A DNA stretch of 64,000 bases, taken from NCBI GenBank assembly GCA_016931155.1, contig JAFGFJ010000002.1, forward strand, positions 1 to 64,000, read 5' to 3'. Each line of letters starts with the position of its first letter. The first letter of the stretch is position 1. This document shows, piece after piece, positions 1 to 9,325 of this stretch. Made by a program: the position numbers and the translations under genes. The DNA comes from Candidatus Dojkabacteria bacterium. Lineage in GTDB: Bacteria; Patescibacteria; Dojkabacteria; B142; JAFGFJ01. The notes under the pieces were generated by a model. The model saw only the letters and a list, made by a program, of their open reading frames with translations. It ran no database searches and was not told where the DNA came from.

Positions 1-1608
1 ATAGCTCTAAATGAAATTCTACCGAATCCAGCTGGATCAGATTCCGGGAATGAATGGATAGAACTATATAATTGCACAGATGAAGATTTTTCCTTAGACG
101 GTTGGTATTTAGAGGATAAATCTGAAAACAAGCACGATCTGAGCGAAGAAATAATCATCTCTAAGGGCTTCTTATTGATTTATCCAAATTTTAGTATTAA
201 TCAAAGCGATGAGGGAATTTATTTGTACAACTCAGATTCAATACTAATTGATGAATATACATATTCCAGTTCAAAGGAAGATGTTTCTTTTTCCAGAATG
301 AAAGATGGTGTCGGCGAATGGACAGATATTTTACAGCCAACTCCAGGAGAACCAAATTATATAGAATTCCCTCAAGATATTAGAATAAATGAGGTATTCC
401 CAGCGCCTGATGATTCTTTAAATGAAATAGAGTGGATTGAAATTTATAACTTTTCTGATAGTCAAATTGATCTAACTAATTGGACTTTAATGGATGAGTC
501 AGAAATTGTACAAAGGTTAGAAAACATTAATGTAGAGGCAGGGGATTTTTTCATAATTGACCAGAATAATCTTAGTATTTCTTTAAATAATGGTGGGGAT
601 ATTATAACTTTAAAAAATCCAAATCAGGAAATCGTCAGTGAATTTGAATATATCCAAACTCCCATAGGTCTCTCAAATATTTTTTATGAAGATATAATCC
701 TTCAGACAAAAGCACCAACACCTAATAATGAAAATATTTACATAAGTCCAAGCGATTGCTTTTATGGTCTTGATGAGATTGATATTAGAAATTTTAAATC
801 ATTAAAGCCTGAATCAGATTATATAATCACAGGAATTGTTGCTGCGGGAATCGATCAAATATATCCACAGAGATTTTATATACAAGATGAGAATAACGGT
901 TTGTTAGTTAAACTTCCTGAAGAATTTCAGCCTGAAGAATTTGGATTGGAAGTTGGAGCAAAGTTGAAAATCTGCGGAAATTATGGTTCATATTATGGTG
1001 AGTCTCAAATCACGCTTACTTCTGAAAACTGTTTACAAAATGTAGGCCAAGGCGATGTCAATATTAAAAATTTAGATAATTTATCACAGGTTGGAATTTA
1101 CACAGGACAATTAATCAAAGTAAAGGGGCAAATAATTAGTAATTCTGGAAAAACATTTACTATCTCTGATACAAAGGGAACCTTGAAAATCAATTTACCT
1201 TCTTCAATTAATTCCATTGAGAAAACAAAAGGTGATATTGCAATCGTCACTGGTATACTTACACAATACGGGACAGATGCGGAGGGAGCACCAAATTTGC
1301 GCCTTATCCCAAGGGGTTTGCAAGATATCAATATAATTCAGCAAATAATTAAAACAAGTTCAGACAGTACAAATACTATTACAAAAAGTTTATTAACAGA
1401 AAATTCCCTAATGACTCCGATTCCTTTAGATATAGATATTTCTCTAAATCATCCCCAAAAAACTAATTTTACTGGGAATCGAGAGTTAATTAAACAGGGG
1501 ATTCGGACAAAGCAAAGAAGCAACAAAATGATACTAAGTATTCAAGCTGGAGGATTTTTAACCAGTATTTCAAGCATTATTAGCCTGCTTAAAAAGAAGG
1601 GAGTATAA
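1..1608 (+). CDS. Lamin-tail-domain surface protein, 5' end missing
   Basis: The reading frame is open from base 1, so the gene starts before the window; at least 535 codons are visible. Two lamin tail domains follow each other: one starts at base 1 (LNEILPNP, then EWIELYN) and a second near base 385 (INEVFPAP, then EWIEIYN). A third domain around bases 810-1040 resembles an OB-fold nucleic-acid or ligand-binding module. The C-terminus has a hydrophobic stretch followed by KKKG, which could be a membrane anchor. Lamin tail domains in bacteria are usually found in exported proteins, often beside nucleases or OB folds. No catalytic motif is visible, so I infer an extracellular binding protein. 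Its last 20 bases overlap the end of truB tail to tail. Confidence 0.75.
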   Translation: MALNEILPNPAGSDSGNEWIELYNCTDEDFSLDGWYLEDKSENKHDLSEEIIISKGFLLIYPNFSINQSDEGIYLYNSDSILIDEYTYSSSKEDVSFSRMKDGVGEWTDILQPTPGEPNYIEFPQDIRINEVFPAPDDSLNEIEWIEIYNFSDSQIDLTNWTLMDESEIVQRLENINVEAGDFFIIDQNNLSISLNNGGDIITLKNPNQEIVSEFEYIQTPIGLSNIFYEDIILQTKAPTPNNENIYISPSDCFYGLDEIDIRNFKSLKPESDYIITGIVAAGIDQIYPQRFYIQDENNGLLVKLPEEFQPEEFGLEVGAKLKICGNYGSYYGESQITLTSENCLQNVGQGDVNIKNLDNLSQVGIYTGQLIKVKGQIISNSGKTFTISDTKGTLKINLPSSINSIEKTKGDIAIVTGILTQYGTDAEGAPNLRLIPRGLQDINIIQQIIKTSSDSTNTITKSLLTENSLMTPIPLDIDISLNHPQKTNFTGNRELIKQGIRTKQRSNKMILSIQAGGFLTSISSIISLLKKKGV

Positions 1609-2482
1609 TTTCAGGAATTTCTTCAACTTGCATACAATCACTAATTGAAATATTACCTGACTTTGTTCTTTCAAGTTCAAGAAGCATCGCAGGCAGTTTC
1701 AACTTTTCACCAAGATCCTCAGCAAATTGTCTGATATAAGTTCCTTTACTGCAGCCAATAACTAATTCGATTGAGACAAACTTGTCGAATTTATTCCCGG
1801 ATTTTTTCAATTTATTTTGAATTTTTATGGAAAAATCCACAGGAAGATCATCCGCAATTATAGTCTTTATTTCAAGCAGTTCAAGCTTCTTAATTTCAAT
1901 ATGGCGTTTTGGTAATTTTAGGTTAAACTTCTCATCCCCTTCTAAATTATAAAATTTAACAATTCCATCTTTATCAACTTTATGAGAAGCATATTTCCGG
2001 GCTAAAACCCTAAATTTTTTCCCGTCAACTTTAACAGAACTGAAAACAGGAACACGTTGATCATACCCATTTCCAAATTCTTTTAAAGCCTTATTAACTA
2101 AGTCATTCATGACTGTCTCCTTCATGTTTTCCTTGAGAAAGTCTGCATTTTTGATTTCCAATATACTTCCCTCAATGTCCTGAGTAGTTGAAGATATTCC
2201 AAGTAAAATACGGCATCTATACTCTTTATCAGATTCTAAAAAGTCATTACTTAATTTTGTATATCCCCCTACCAGGATAATCAATACTCCAGTAGCAAAA
2301 GGATCCAAAGCCCCAGCATGTCCCACTTTTCTAGTATGCAGCTTTTTCCTAACAATGTTAACAACATCATGCGAGGTCATCCATTTTTCTTTATTAATAG
2401 CAAGCACCGCAGAAGTTCGATGGAATTCATCTTCTTCAATTTTGTTAATTTCTATTGAAATTTCTTTAAATTTGTTATTCAT
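1589..2482 (-). CDS. truB: tRNA pseudouridine(55) synthase TruB
   Basis: Makes pseudouridine at position 55 in the T-loop of tRNAs, in the cytoplasm. The family motif GHAGALDPFATGVL is present near residue 45, and its Asp is the catalytic residue. The C-terminal part carries YIRQFAEDLG, typical of the family. The length of 297 residues is normal for TruB. I chose the ATG at 2482 over one six codons upstream because AGGAG sits seven bases before it and because its ATGA overlaps the stop of nth, a classic sign of translational coupling. The pair nth-truB therefore forms a minus-strand operon. The 3' end overlaps the convergent lamin-tail gene by 20 bases. Confidence 0.95.
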   Translation of the reverse strand: MNNKFKEISIEINKIEEDEFHRTSAVLAINKEKWMTSHDVVNIVRKKLHTRKVGHAGALDPFATGVLIILVGGYTKLSNDFLESDKEYRCRILLGISSTTQDIEGSILEIKNADFLKENMKETVMNDLVNKALKEFGNGYDQRVPVFSSVKVDGKKFRVLARKYASHKVDKDGIVKFYNLEGDEKFNLKLPKRHIEIKKLELLEIKTIIADDLPVDFSIKIQNKLKKSGNKFDKFVSIELVIGCSKGTYIRQFAEDLGEKLKLPAMLLELERTKSGNISISDCMQVEEIPEIILPSF

Positions 2483-3135
2483 AATTTTACTCCTGGGCAA
2501 ATATCTTTTAATTCGCAGTTATCACAAAGCCTTTTCCTTGCTTTACAAGTATCACGTCCATGTTCAATAACTCTTAAAGTAAAACCTCTCCATTCTTTTT
2601 TAGGCACAATTTCCTTTAAGTCCTGTTCAATAACATCTGAAGAAGAAGCATTTGTCAGCTCCCATATTTTAGTAATTCTTTTAACATGCGTATCAACCGG
2701 GATCCCTGAGCTTTTTTTAAACCACTCATTCAAAACTACATTTGCAGTTTTACGTCCAACTCCAGGAAGAGATATCAAGTCATCAAGACTATCCGGAACC
2801 TTCTTATTAAAACGGCTGCTAAGCTCTTTTCCTAAATTCTTCAAATTTTTAGCCTTATTTCTAAAAAAACCAGTCGAGTGAACTAAATCCTCTAAATCAT
2901 TAAGATCAGCAGCTGCATAATCAGTAGCCGATCTATATTTCCTAAAAAGCTTTGGGGTAACAGTATTCACACGTTTATCAGTACATTGTGCAGCTAAAAT
3001 AGTAGCAACAAGCAATTCAAGCGCACTATTATAATTAAGACCAGATTTAATTTTCGGATATTTCTTTTTTAGTCTTTTAATAATTTCTTTTACAAATTTT
3101 GATTTTTGGGGAATATTATCTGGCGAATTAGCCAC
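2479..3135 (-). CDS. nth: Endonuclease III (DNA glycosylase/AP lyase)
   Basis: Removes oxidised pyrimidines from DNA and cleaves the resulting abasic site in base excision repair. The helix-hairpin-helix is seen as LPGVGRKTANVV with the catalytic Lys, and the catalytic Asp lies in VDTHVKR. The C-terminus carries the four-cysteine iron-sulfur motif with C-x6-C-x2-C-x5-C spacing. The length of 218 residues matches bacterial Nth. It is the first gene of a two-gene operon with truB, overlapping by ATGA. It is divergent from rodA, and the two genes share only 46 bases of upstream sequence. Confidence 0.96.
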   Translation of the reverse strand: MANSPDNIPQKSKFVKEIIKRLKKKYPKIKSGLNYNSALELLVATILAAQCTDKRVNTVTPKLFRKYRSATDYAAADLNDLEDLVHSTGFFRNKAKNLKNLGKELSSRFNKKVPDSLDDLISLPGVGRKTANVVLNEWFKKSSGIPVDTHVKRITKIWELTNASSSDVIEQDLKEIVPKKEWRGFTLRVIEHGRDTCKARKRLCDNCELKDICPGVKL

Positions 3136-3181
3136 AATATACGTATAATTAATTAATATTTATTTACAAATAAGAAACTGA

Positions 3182-4648
3182 ATGTTTTCTCTAAAAATAC
3201 TTAAAAATCATGACTATATTATCACAATCTGTGTTATCCTGCTTACAATCCTCAGCCTGGTTCTGATTTATTCAACAACTTTAAATGCTGTAACTCTAGA
3301 AGGCGGAGCCGGAACCTTTAAAAAGCAAATTCTCTTTTTTATCGCCGGCTATTTTATATATTTCATTTTATCAACTTTTGACATCTCCTGGCTGCAAAAT
3401 TTTAGAGTCCTGCTTCTATTATATATAATCACGATTTTCTTTTTAATTTATGTGAAATTTTTCACTCCTGAAGTTGCTAATACAAATAGATGGATTAATA
3501 TCCTGGGATTTGGTTTCCAGCCTGCTGAATACGCAAAAATCACATTGACAATAATTACTGCAGTGATTTTTAGCTCAAGTAAAGAAGAATATGAAAAAAT
3601 AATTGACATAGGTGTCAGGAAAAAGAAAAAAATTAGAAAAAAAGGCCTAAAAGTATCTATTTTACAGTTTATCTTTAAGCTGCATTACAAAATTGACGAA
3701 AAATTTCCAAATTTCTATAAATATGCATTATCATTCATGCTATTGCTCCCAATATTTATCTTGGTTTTCATGCAGCCATCGTTTGGGAATAGTATAATTA
3801 TTCTATTTATCTGGGCTGCAATAATATTTACAACAAGCAGTTCACAATTAGCAATAATAAATTTATTAATACCATTTTTCTTAATACCTCTTTTTCAATG
3901 GAAAATTGTCTCATTCGGCGGAATTTTCAGTGGAATAGATACAGAAATAAATATCCTAGATATAAGTTTGATTGCTTTAATTATAATCATAATAGCTGCT
4001 ATTGCTTTAGCTTTAAAATCAAAAATAAAATGGTATTTAATTATATTTTCAATTTTATTAGCTTTTACAATTAAACCGACGATAACTGCAATATGGGAAA
4101 GCAATCTGCTTAACGGATATCAGAAAGAGCGTATTGAAACATTTTTTAATGACCCTGAGGAAGATCCTTTAGATAGCGGTTATCAAGTCCGTCAATCAAA
4201 AATTGCTATTGGAGCAGGCAGACTTCTTGGGCGTGGATACTTGCAGGGGACTCAAAGTACTCTGAAGGTCCTCCCATACGCACATACCGACTTCATTTTT
4301 GCTTCGCTTGCTGAACAATTTGGTCTTATAGGTTCGACAATTTTGATTCTTATATACCTTACTCTTTTAGTACGAATTCAATCTGCTGCTATGCAGACTA
4401 AAGATGAATTTGCATTTTTGCTATATACTGGTTTTTGCATGATTCTTCTGCTAAATATTTTTATTAATATAGGTATGAATCTTGGGAAACTTCCCGTTAC
4501 TGGAGTTCCTCTACCATTAGTCAGTTATGGAGGGAGTTCTGTTATTGTGAACATGACTGCTCTTGGACTGATACAGGCAGCCAGAAAAAGAATCTCGCTT
4601 AAGGATATTTCTGAATCTTTTACACCAAATTCTCATCCCTGGCAGTAA
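3182..4648 (+). CDS. rodA: RodA/FtsW-family peptidoglycan glycosyltransferase
   Basis: A polytopic inner-membrane protein of the SEDS family, which polymerises lipid II into glycan strands together with a class B penicillin-binding protein. SEDS signatures are NRWINILGFGFQPAEYAK, then LGRGYLQGTQSTLKVLPYAHTDFIFA, and near the C-terminus GVPLPLVSYGGSS. The YLQGTQ...HTDFIF pattern is closer to RodA than FtsW. At 488 residues it is longer than usual; a basic cytoplasmic insertion lies at about residues 138-180, just after the third or fourth membrane segment. A TATAAT box lies at about 3149-3154. No penicillin-binding protein is adjacent, so assignment to elongation rather than division rests on sequence alone. 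Confidence 0.9.
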   Translation: MFSLKILKNHDYIITICVILLTILSLVLIYSTTLNAVTLEGGAGTFKKQILFFIAGYFIYFILSTFDISWLQNFRVLLLLYIITIFFLIYVKFFTPEVANTNRWINILGFGFQPAEYAKITLTIITAVIFSSSKEEYEKIIDIGVRKKKKIRKKGLKVSILQFIFKLHYKIDEKFPNFYKYALSFMLLLPIFILVFMQPSFGNSIIILFIWAAIIFTTSSSQLAIINLLIPFFLIPLFQWKIVSFGGIFSGIDTEINILDISLIALIIIIIAAIALALKSKIKWYLIIFSILLAFTIKPTITAIWESNLLNGYQKERIETFFNDPEEDPLDSGYQVRQSKIAIGAGRLLGRGYLQGTQSTLKVLPYAHTDFIFASLAEQFGLIGSTILILIYLTLLVRIQSAAMQTKDEFAFLLYTGFCMILLLNIFINIGMNLGKLPVTGVPLPLVSYGGSSVIVNMTALGLIQAARKRISLKDISESFTPNSHPWQ

Positions 4649-4690
4649 GCGGAGTTCAGCAGAGGAACACAAATTGTGATATAATCTACA

Positions 4691-4719
4691 TTGACATTTA
4701 CCTAGTTGAATGTTACTAT
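4691..4719 (+). promoter_or_regulatory. Sigma-70 promoter of the rplU-rpmA-pth operon
   Basis: TTGACA at 4691-4696, a 17-base spacer, and TACTAT at 4714-4719, with TG one base before the -10 (extended -10). Predicted transcription start is about 4726, some 22 bases before the rplU ATG. An in-frame upstream ATG at 4710 lies inside this promoter, which rules it out as the rplU start. Confidence 0.75.
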
Positions 4720-4748
4720 TTCAGACATTTATTAGTGAATTTATTTAT

Positions 4749-5063
4749 ATGAAAAAAGATTTTGCTATAGTTAAAATTGGATCGACTCAAGAGATTGTCT
4801 GTAAAGACGATGAAATTGTAGTAAATATTATAAAAGGTAAAGAAAAAGATAAGATTGAGTTTGATCAAGTTCTATTAAGCAGTATAGCTGGTAAAATTGT
4901 AGTTGGTACACCATATATAAAAGAGGCAAAAATCAAGGCTGAAATTCTCGGTCATGAATTAGCTGAGAAGGTGCAAAAACGTACATATAAGGCAAAAGCA
5001 AGAATTAGAAGGAACGTAGGTCATCGACAACCTAAAACCAGAATAAAAATTTTAAGCATATAA
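4749..5063 (+). CDS. rplU: 50S ribosomal protein L21
   Basis: A large-subunit ribosomal protein that binds 23S rRNA. The protein begins MKKDFAIVKIGSTQEIV, matching the usual N-terminus of L21, and ends with the basic KARIRRNVGHRQPKTRIKI segment characteristic of the family. An in-frame ATG at 4710 would add 13 residues but falls within the promoter, so I start at 4749. The length of 104 residues is normal. It is followed by rpmA after 32 bases, the near-universal L21-L27 pairing, and then pth, forming a translation operon. Confidence 0.95.
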   Translation: MKKDFAIVKIGSTQEIVCKDDEIVVNIIKGKEKDKIEFDQVLLSSIAGKIVVGTPYIKEAKIKAEILGHELAEKVQKRTYKAKARIRRNVGHRQPKTRIKILSI

Positions 5064-5095
5064 AAAGGATACTGATAGATTTTATATAGACAAAT

Positions 5096-5386
5096 ATGGC
5101 ACATACAAAACAACAAGGGGCAGCAAGCAGAACAGTAAATGTTGAAGGTAAACGTCTCGGGGTAAAAAGGTTTGGAGGTCAATTTGTTCATAATGGAACT
5201 ATTATTGTCCGACAAAAAGGAACAAAATTCCATCCAGGAAAAAATACCGATATAGGGCGGGATTTCACAATTTTTGCGACACAAGACGGTTATGTTTCTT
5301 TTAGAAATATGACAGGCTACAAAAGAGACAAGAAATATGTTGATGTCCTAGCAGAAGCTGCTAAGGCCAAATCAAAAAAGAAATAA
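5096..5386 (+). CDS. rpmA: 50S ribosomal protein L27
   Basis: A large-subunit protein near the peptidyl transferase centre. It begins MAHTKQQGAASRTVN and then shows the diagnostic KRLGVKRFGGQFV and GTKFHPG...GRDFTIFA blocks. The length of 96 residues and a lysine-rich C-terminus are typical. The N-terminus already starts at MAH, with no sign of the cleavable extension known from Firmicutes. It sits between rplU and pth and is separated from pth by a single base, which supports one transcript. Confidence 0.96.
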   Translation: MAHTKQQGAASRTVNVEGKRLGVKRFGGQFVHNGTIIVRQKGTKFHPGKNTDIGRDFTIFATQDGYVSFRNMTGYKRDKKYVDVLAEAAKAKSKKK

Positions 5387-5387
5387 T

Positions 5388-5933
5388 ATGCAGACAAATT
5401 TCAAAATTATCTTCGGTCTTGGCAATCCAGGTACAAATTATTCCAATACTAGGCACAATGCAGGTTTCTTTTTTATTGATAAGCTGAAAGACTATCTAGC
5501 GGACAGCTATTCTGTTACAGAAGAGAATAAAAAGGAATACAGCGCAGTTACGATCCCAAATCTTGATTTAGTTTTAGTAAAGCCTCTACTATTCATGAAT
5601 AATTCAGGGATTGTTATCAGAGATTTTCTGAAATATCATAATTACAACCCGAAAAAAGTTTTAATTGCTTTTGACGATTTAGATATAGAACTTGGGGAAT
5701 ATAAAATACAGCAAGATAAGTATCCCAAAGATCACAACGGAATAAATTCAATTTTAGAACAAACAGGGGAGTCTGGCCGTGAATTCTTCTTTCTCCGTAT
5801 CGGAATAAATAACAGAGGCGATGAGCAAGAAAAAAAAATCTCAGGAATTGATTATGTACTGCAGAAATTTTCGAAGCAGGAAAGACAGAAGCTCGAAGAG
5901 GGATTTGAGGGAATTCTTCAAAACTATTTCTAA
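5388..5933 (+). CDS. pth: Peptidyl-tRNA hydrolase
   Basis: Releases peptidyl groups from tRNAs dropped by stalled ribosomes, recycling the tRNA. Catalytic and binding motifs are visible: GLGNPGTNYSNTRHNAG (with the catalytic His), KPLLFMNNSG, FDDLDIELG and DHNGI. The length of 181 residues fits bacterial Pth. The ATG directly follows the rpmA stop with one base between, so it is probably translated by coupling in the rplU-rpmA-pth operon. The C-terminal helix is somewhat degenerate, but all core motifs are present. Confidence 0.94.
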   Translation: MQTNFKIIFGLGNPGTNYSNTRHNAGFFFIDKLKDYLADSYSVTEENKKEYSAVTIPNLDLVLVKPLLFMNNSGIVIRDFLKYHNYNPKKVLIAFDDLDIELGEYKIQQDKYPKDHNGINSILEQTGESGREFFFLRIGINNRGDEQEKKISGIDYVLQKFSKQERQKLEEGFEGILQNYF

Positions 5934-6021
5934 TAAAAAGTCTATATGTTTCAGCTTGACATGATTTCAATTTAATGTTGAAATGACCATGAAATACTGT
6001 TTAATATTCACGTAAGAGTTC

Positions 6022-9000
6022 ATGAAAAAGAAAATCTGTCTATTCCTAATAGCGACTGCAATCATATCTATCCCATTACTAGCCCACAAGCTTTGGTTGG
6101 ATTCAAATGCTATAACTCAAAAGAAATGGGCCACTGATGGCACCTTAATACAAAGCCTGGCAAGTGCAATAGAAGAACTCAAAGCAATTAACGATGGGTC
6201 AAATAACGCAATAATTGCATGGTCAGATGATTCCAGTGGAGACCTAGATATTTATATACAAAAAGTCGATGAAGATGCAAATAAGCTATGGGGTGCAAAT
6301 GGTACTCACTTAGCATCATCTTCAAATGACGAGCATATATTGGAAATGTTAGGTGACGATTCTGGTGGAGCTTATGTTCTTTGGTATGAGCATATTGGAG
6401 CTGATCGCGATATTTATATACAAAGAGTTGATTCAAATGGGAATGAGCTTTGGGCTTCGGGTGGTATTGAAGTCTACTCAGATGCGACATATCAAGGTGC
6501 TGGAAAAATGATATTAACCGAAGATAATAATGTAATTGTCGCTTGGGTTGATTATAGAAATTCTGGAACTACAGGGTATGATATATATGCTCAAAAATTT
6601 AATACTTCTGGAACCATGCAATGGGGTGCCGGCTCACAAGTCGTATGTAACGCTTCAGATTCCCAGTTAGATCTTAGAATTACTAATGACGGTCAAAATG
6701 GAGCTGTCATTTCCTGGACAGACCAAAGAAATGGAAATAATGATATTTATATTCAGAGATTAAACAGTTCCGGAGCAGCTCAGTGGGTAGCAAATGGGTT
6801 ACAATATACTAGCACTTCTGATTCCCAGGCTAATTCTTCATTAGTATATGCTGGTTCAAATAGTGTTATTTTAGCTTGGAGTGATGGTGACGTAGGCACA
6901 GATAGACAAGTTAAGGTAGCAAAAATAGATTCAAGTGGTGCAGAAGTATGGCAGACAGATGCGACTTCTACATCTACAAGGGATGAAGCACCAACTTATG
7001 CAATATCTGACACGCAGAATGGAGTATATGTTTGTTTCACTTCCGAAATTGATATGGGAGCATATTACCTATCAGACCTTTTCTGCCAGAGAATAACATC
7101 TTCCGGCTCCCTGGCATGGAATGCCGCCGGAGTATTAATGAATACCCTTCCTTCAGGAGAGGAGACTTCTGCCTACGATCCGGTCTTTGGAGTTAGTGAC
7201 AATGGTGTATTTTACAGCTCATGGGGTGATTACCGGAATGATATCGGGATATGGGTAAATACCGACATTATCGCTCAATCAATCAGCTTAACCGGGACTA
7301 AATTCTGGGGAGATAACGAAATAACTGTTATTGACGCTGAACTAGACCAAGTATCCAGTGCCATTGTACCCATAGACGACAGCACTGCTCTGATATTTTG
7401 GAATGATTGTCCTACCGGCAGCATTTATGGGCAAAAAATTACAAATGAGTATCAAATTGAAAACTTGACGGCAGGATTAGATGCGGAAAATACAGGCGAT
7501 AATAATATTGAAATTGGTTCTTCCTATGGTTTATACGGATCCAATACAGTAAATATTAAAGATGCAGGGACAACATTAAGAATTGGACAAACCACGGCTA
7601 ATTTTACTAACGATTTGGACTGGAATATCGTTAATGGAGACACCTCGATTTCTGATAAAAAGTCTTTTATTAGCGGACTGACAGGATCAGAAGGTGTAAC
7701 TGGTACTTACACTTTATATGTACCTAAGGGAGATTCTGATAATGCTGTAGTTATATGTCCAGGGGCAGATTCAATGGCTGACGTAACTACCTCCTGTGCA
7801 AATGCTACTACCAAAGAACAGGGTGATTCGGGCGTTTCCATCCAAACTATTTCAGGGACAACATACTGGGTATTAACCGGGCTCACTGGGGATAATGGTG
7901 CAATAAGTATTATAACAGGTTCTGATTCGGAAATAGTTGATGCAACATCAGGTAATTATATAATCGATTTTGTAAATTTTATAGAAGATATCGATGAGGC
8001 TATTGAAGAGATTACCGAAGATATCGAAGAGGAGGTTGATCTACCAGAATCTGATACTTCCGTATCTCTTGAAGAGGGAGATCAAGATTCTGATCATGAC
8101 GGTCTTTCAGATGAGAGAGAAGCGGAACTCGAAACAGATCCCGAAGATCCCGATACAGATGGTGATGGTCTTTTAGATGGCGAAGAAATTTTTGGCTGCT
8201 TTTTTGAGAATGGGACGACTATATGTGAGAAATATGCCGAATTTGATCCTACAGACCCTTTAAAATATGATACTGATAATGATGGGAAGAATGACTACGA
8301 TGAAGCAAGACGAGAAGCAGATAGGAATGTTCTCTTTGGAAAAATTGGAAGCACAGCGCCTGCTTTATCACTTTTTGTTTTACTGATCCCTTTAGTTCTT
8401 TCCAATTTGGCAGCCCTTATGCAGGCATTTAGAGCTGGGATTTTAAGGGCTCTGCCTTATGTATTATGGAAAAAGGATATTCATCCTTGGGGCGTTATTT
8501 TCAATGCACGCACTAAGGCTCCTATCTCTTTTGCTGTTATAAAAGTAATGCAGGGGAGTACACTTATTGACACTCTGGTTTGCAATATTGATGGTCAATA
8601 TGGAATCGCTCTTTCTGCTGGGGAATATTCTATCCAGATTGATCATTCACAATTTAATAAAATAGAGCATAAAATTTCTATTAAACAAAATAAAACTGGC
8701 GTAGGTCTTGATATTGGGCTTAAGGAAAAGGAACACCCCGATATGCTTGCAAGGATTGCAGGATTTTTCAACAAATCAAATATTAAAGAATCTCTTAGAC
8801 ATTTAAATAATGCAATTTTTGTACTTGGTTTTATTCTCGCTGTGATTATCTGCGGTCTTTATCCGATTGTAATTAACTTTATTGTGGTTGGTATCTACAT
8901 TATTGTAACTGTATACTATTTTTATAGGAATTATAAAAAGAACAAGTACTTTGGAGTAACAATTGACAATCAAAATTATACTATTCCGAATACCTTTGTA

Positions 9001-9246
9001 AGGCTTATTGATAATCAGAATAATACTAGAGCTGTTCAAATAACGAATAAAAAGGGACTATTCAGTTATGTTACTTATTTGAATAAATTCTCAAAAGTAT
9101 ATGCATATAAAGGAGCGGATGCTTCCAGTCCTTTTAATTCTCCAATCGAAAAAGATGCTGAGGATAATGAATATTTACAGAATTCTACGAGATTTACAAC
9201 TCGCGAAATACAGGATGGGGAATTGATTATCCGGCTTGAGAAATAG
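6022..9246 (+). CDS. Large exported surface protein with propeller-like repeats, calcium repeats and membrane anchors
   Basis: 1074 residues. Residues 1-20 form a signal peptide or N-terminal anchor. Residues 30-480 hold about eight repeats of ~50 residues with a D-I-Y-I-Q-K/R core followed by L-W and G, resembling a beta-propeller. An acidic stretch around residues 650-690 leads into thrombospondin type 3-like calcium repeats (DSDHDGLSD, DTDGDGLLDGEE, DTDNDGKNDYDE) at about 686-765. Membrane segments follow at ~775-800 and as a pair at ~930-975. Two carboxypeptidase-regulatory/Cna-like beta domains flank the pair. I infer a cell-surface adhesin or sensor whose C-terminal domains may face the cytoplasm; no enzyme motif is visible. 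A TTTAATATT box lies about 20 bases before the start. Confidence 0.7.
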   Translation: MKKKICLFLIATAIISIPLLAHKLWLDSNAITQKKWATDGTLIQSLASAIEELKAINDGSNNAIIAWSDDSSGDLDIYIQKVDEDANKLWGANGTHLASSSNDEHILEMLGDDSGGAYVLWYEHIGADRDIYIQRVDSNGNELWASGGIEVYSDATYQGAGKMILTEDNNVIVAWVDYRNSGTTGYDIYAQKFNTSGTMQWGAGSQVVCNASDSQLDLRITNDGQNGAVISWTDQRNGNNDIYIQRLNSSGAAQWVANGLQYTSTSDSQANSSLVYAGSNSVILAWSDGDVGTDRQVKVAKIDSSGAEVWQTDATSTSTRDEAPTYAISDTQNGVYVCFTSEIDMGAYYLSDLFCQRITSSGSLAWNAAGVLMNTLPSGEETSAYDPVFGVSDNGVFYSSWGDYRNDIGIWVNTDIIAQSISLTGTKFWGDNEITVIDAELDQVSSAIVPIDDSTALIFWNDCPTGSIYGQKITNEYQIENLTAGLDAENTGDNNIEIGSSYGLYGSNTVNIKDAGTTLRIGQTTANFTNDLDWNIVNGDTSISDKKSFISGLTGSEGVTGTYTLYVPKGDSDNAVVICPGADSMADVTTSCANATTKEQGDSGVSIQTISGTTYWVLTGLTGDNGAISIITGSDSEIVDATSGNYIIDFVNFIEDIDEAIEEITEDIEEEVDLPESDTSVSLEEGDQDSDHDGLSDEREAELETDPEDPDTDGDGLLDGEEIFGCFFENGTTICEKYAEFDPTDPLKYDTDNDGKNDYDEARREADRNVLFGKIGSTAPALSLFVLLIPLVLSNLAALMQAFRAGILRALPYVLWKKDIHPWGVIFNARTKAPISFAVIKVMQGSTLIDTLVCNIDGQYGIALSAGEYSIQIDHSQFNKIEHKISIKQNKTGVGLDIGLKEKEHPDMLARIAGFFNKSNIKESLRHLNNAIFVLGFILAVIICGLYPIVINFIVVGIYIIVTVYYFYRNYKKNKYFGVTIDNQNYTIPNTFVRLIDNQNNTRAVQITNKKGLFSYVTYLNKFSKVYAYKGADASSPFNSPIEKDAEDNEYLQNSTRFTTREIQDGELIIRLEK

Positions 9247-9265
9247 TCTGTTTATATTGTATAAT
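9236..9265 (+). promoter_or_regulatory. Promoter of the Asn leader / tRNA-Asn unit
   Basis: TTGAGA at 9236-9241, an 18-base spacer, and a perfect TATAAT at 9260-9265. The -35 overlaps the stop codon of the surface protein gene. The -10 lies six bases before the ATG at 9272, so transcription should start at or almost at that ATG, giving a leaderless short ORF. Confidence 0.7.
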
Positions 9266-9271
9266 TACTAC

Positions 9272-9325
9272 ATGGAAATGATAATAGGAATTTTAAATAA
9301 TAACAATAATAATAACTCGCAATAG
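9272..9325 (+). CDS. Asn-rich leader peptide (17 residues)
   Basis: ATG at 9272 to TAG at 9323-9325 encodes MEMIIGILNNNNNNNSQ. Codons 9-15 are seven consecutive Asn codons (AAT or AAC). The ORF is immediately followed by competing hairpins and a U-tract, and then by tRNA-Asn at 9460. In amino-acid biosynthetic operons such leader peptides let the ribosome sense charged-tRNA levels: stalling at the run of codons prevents terminator formation. Here the only plus-strand gene downstream before 11350 is the tRNA for the same amino acid. The alternative is a chance AAT microsatellite, but the promoter spacing and the attenuator geometry argue against that. Confidence 0.65.
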   Translation: MEMIIGILNNNNNNNSQ

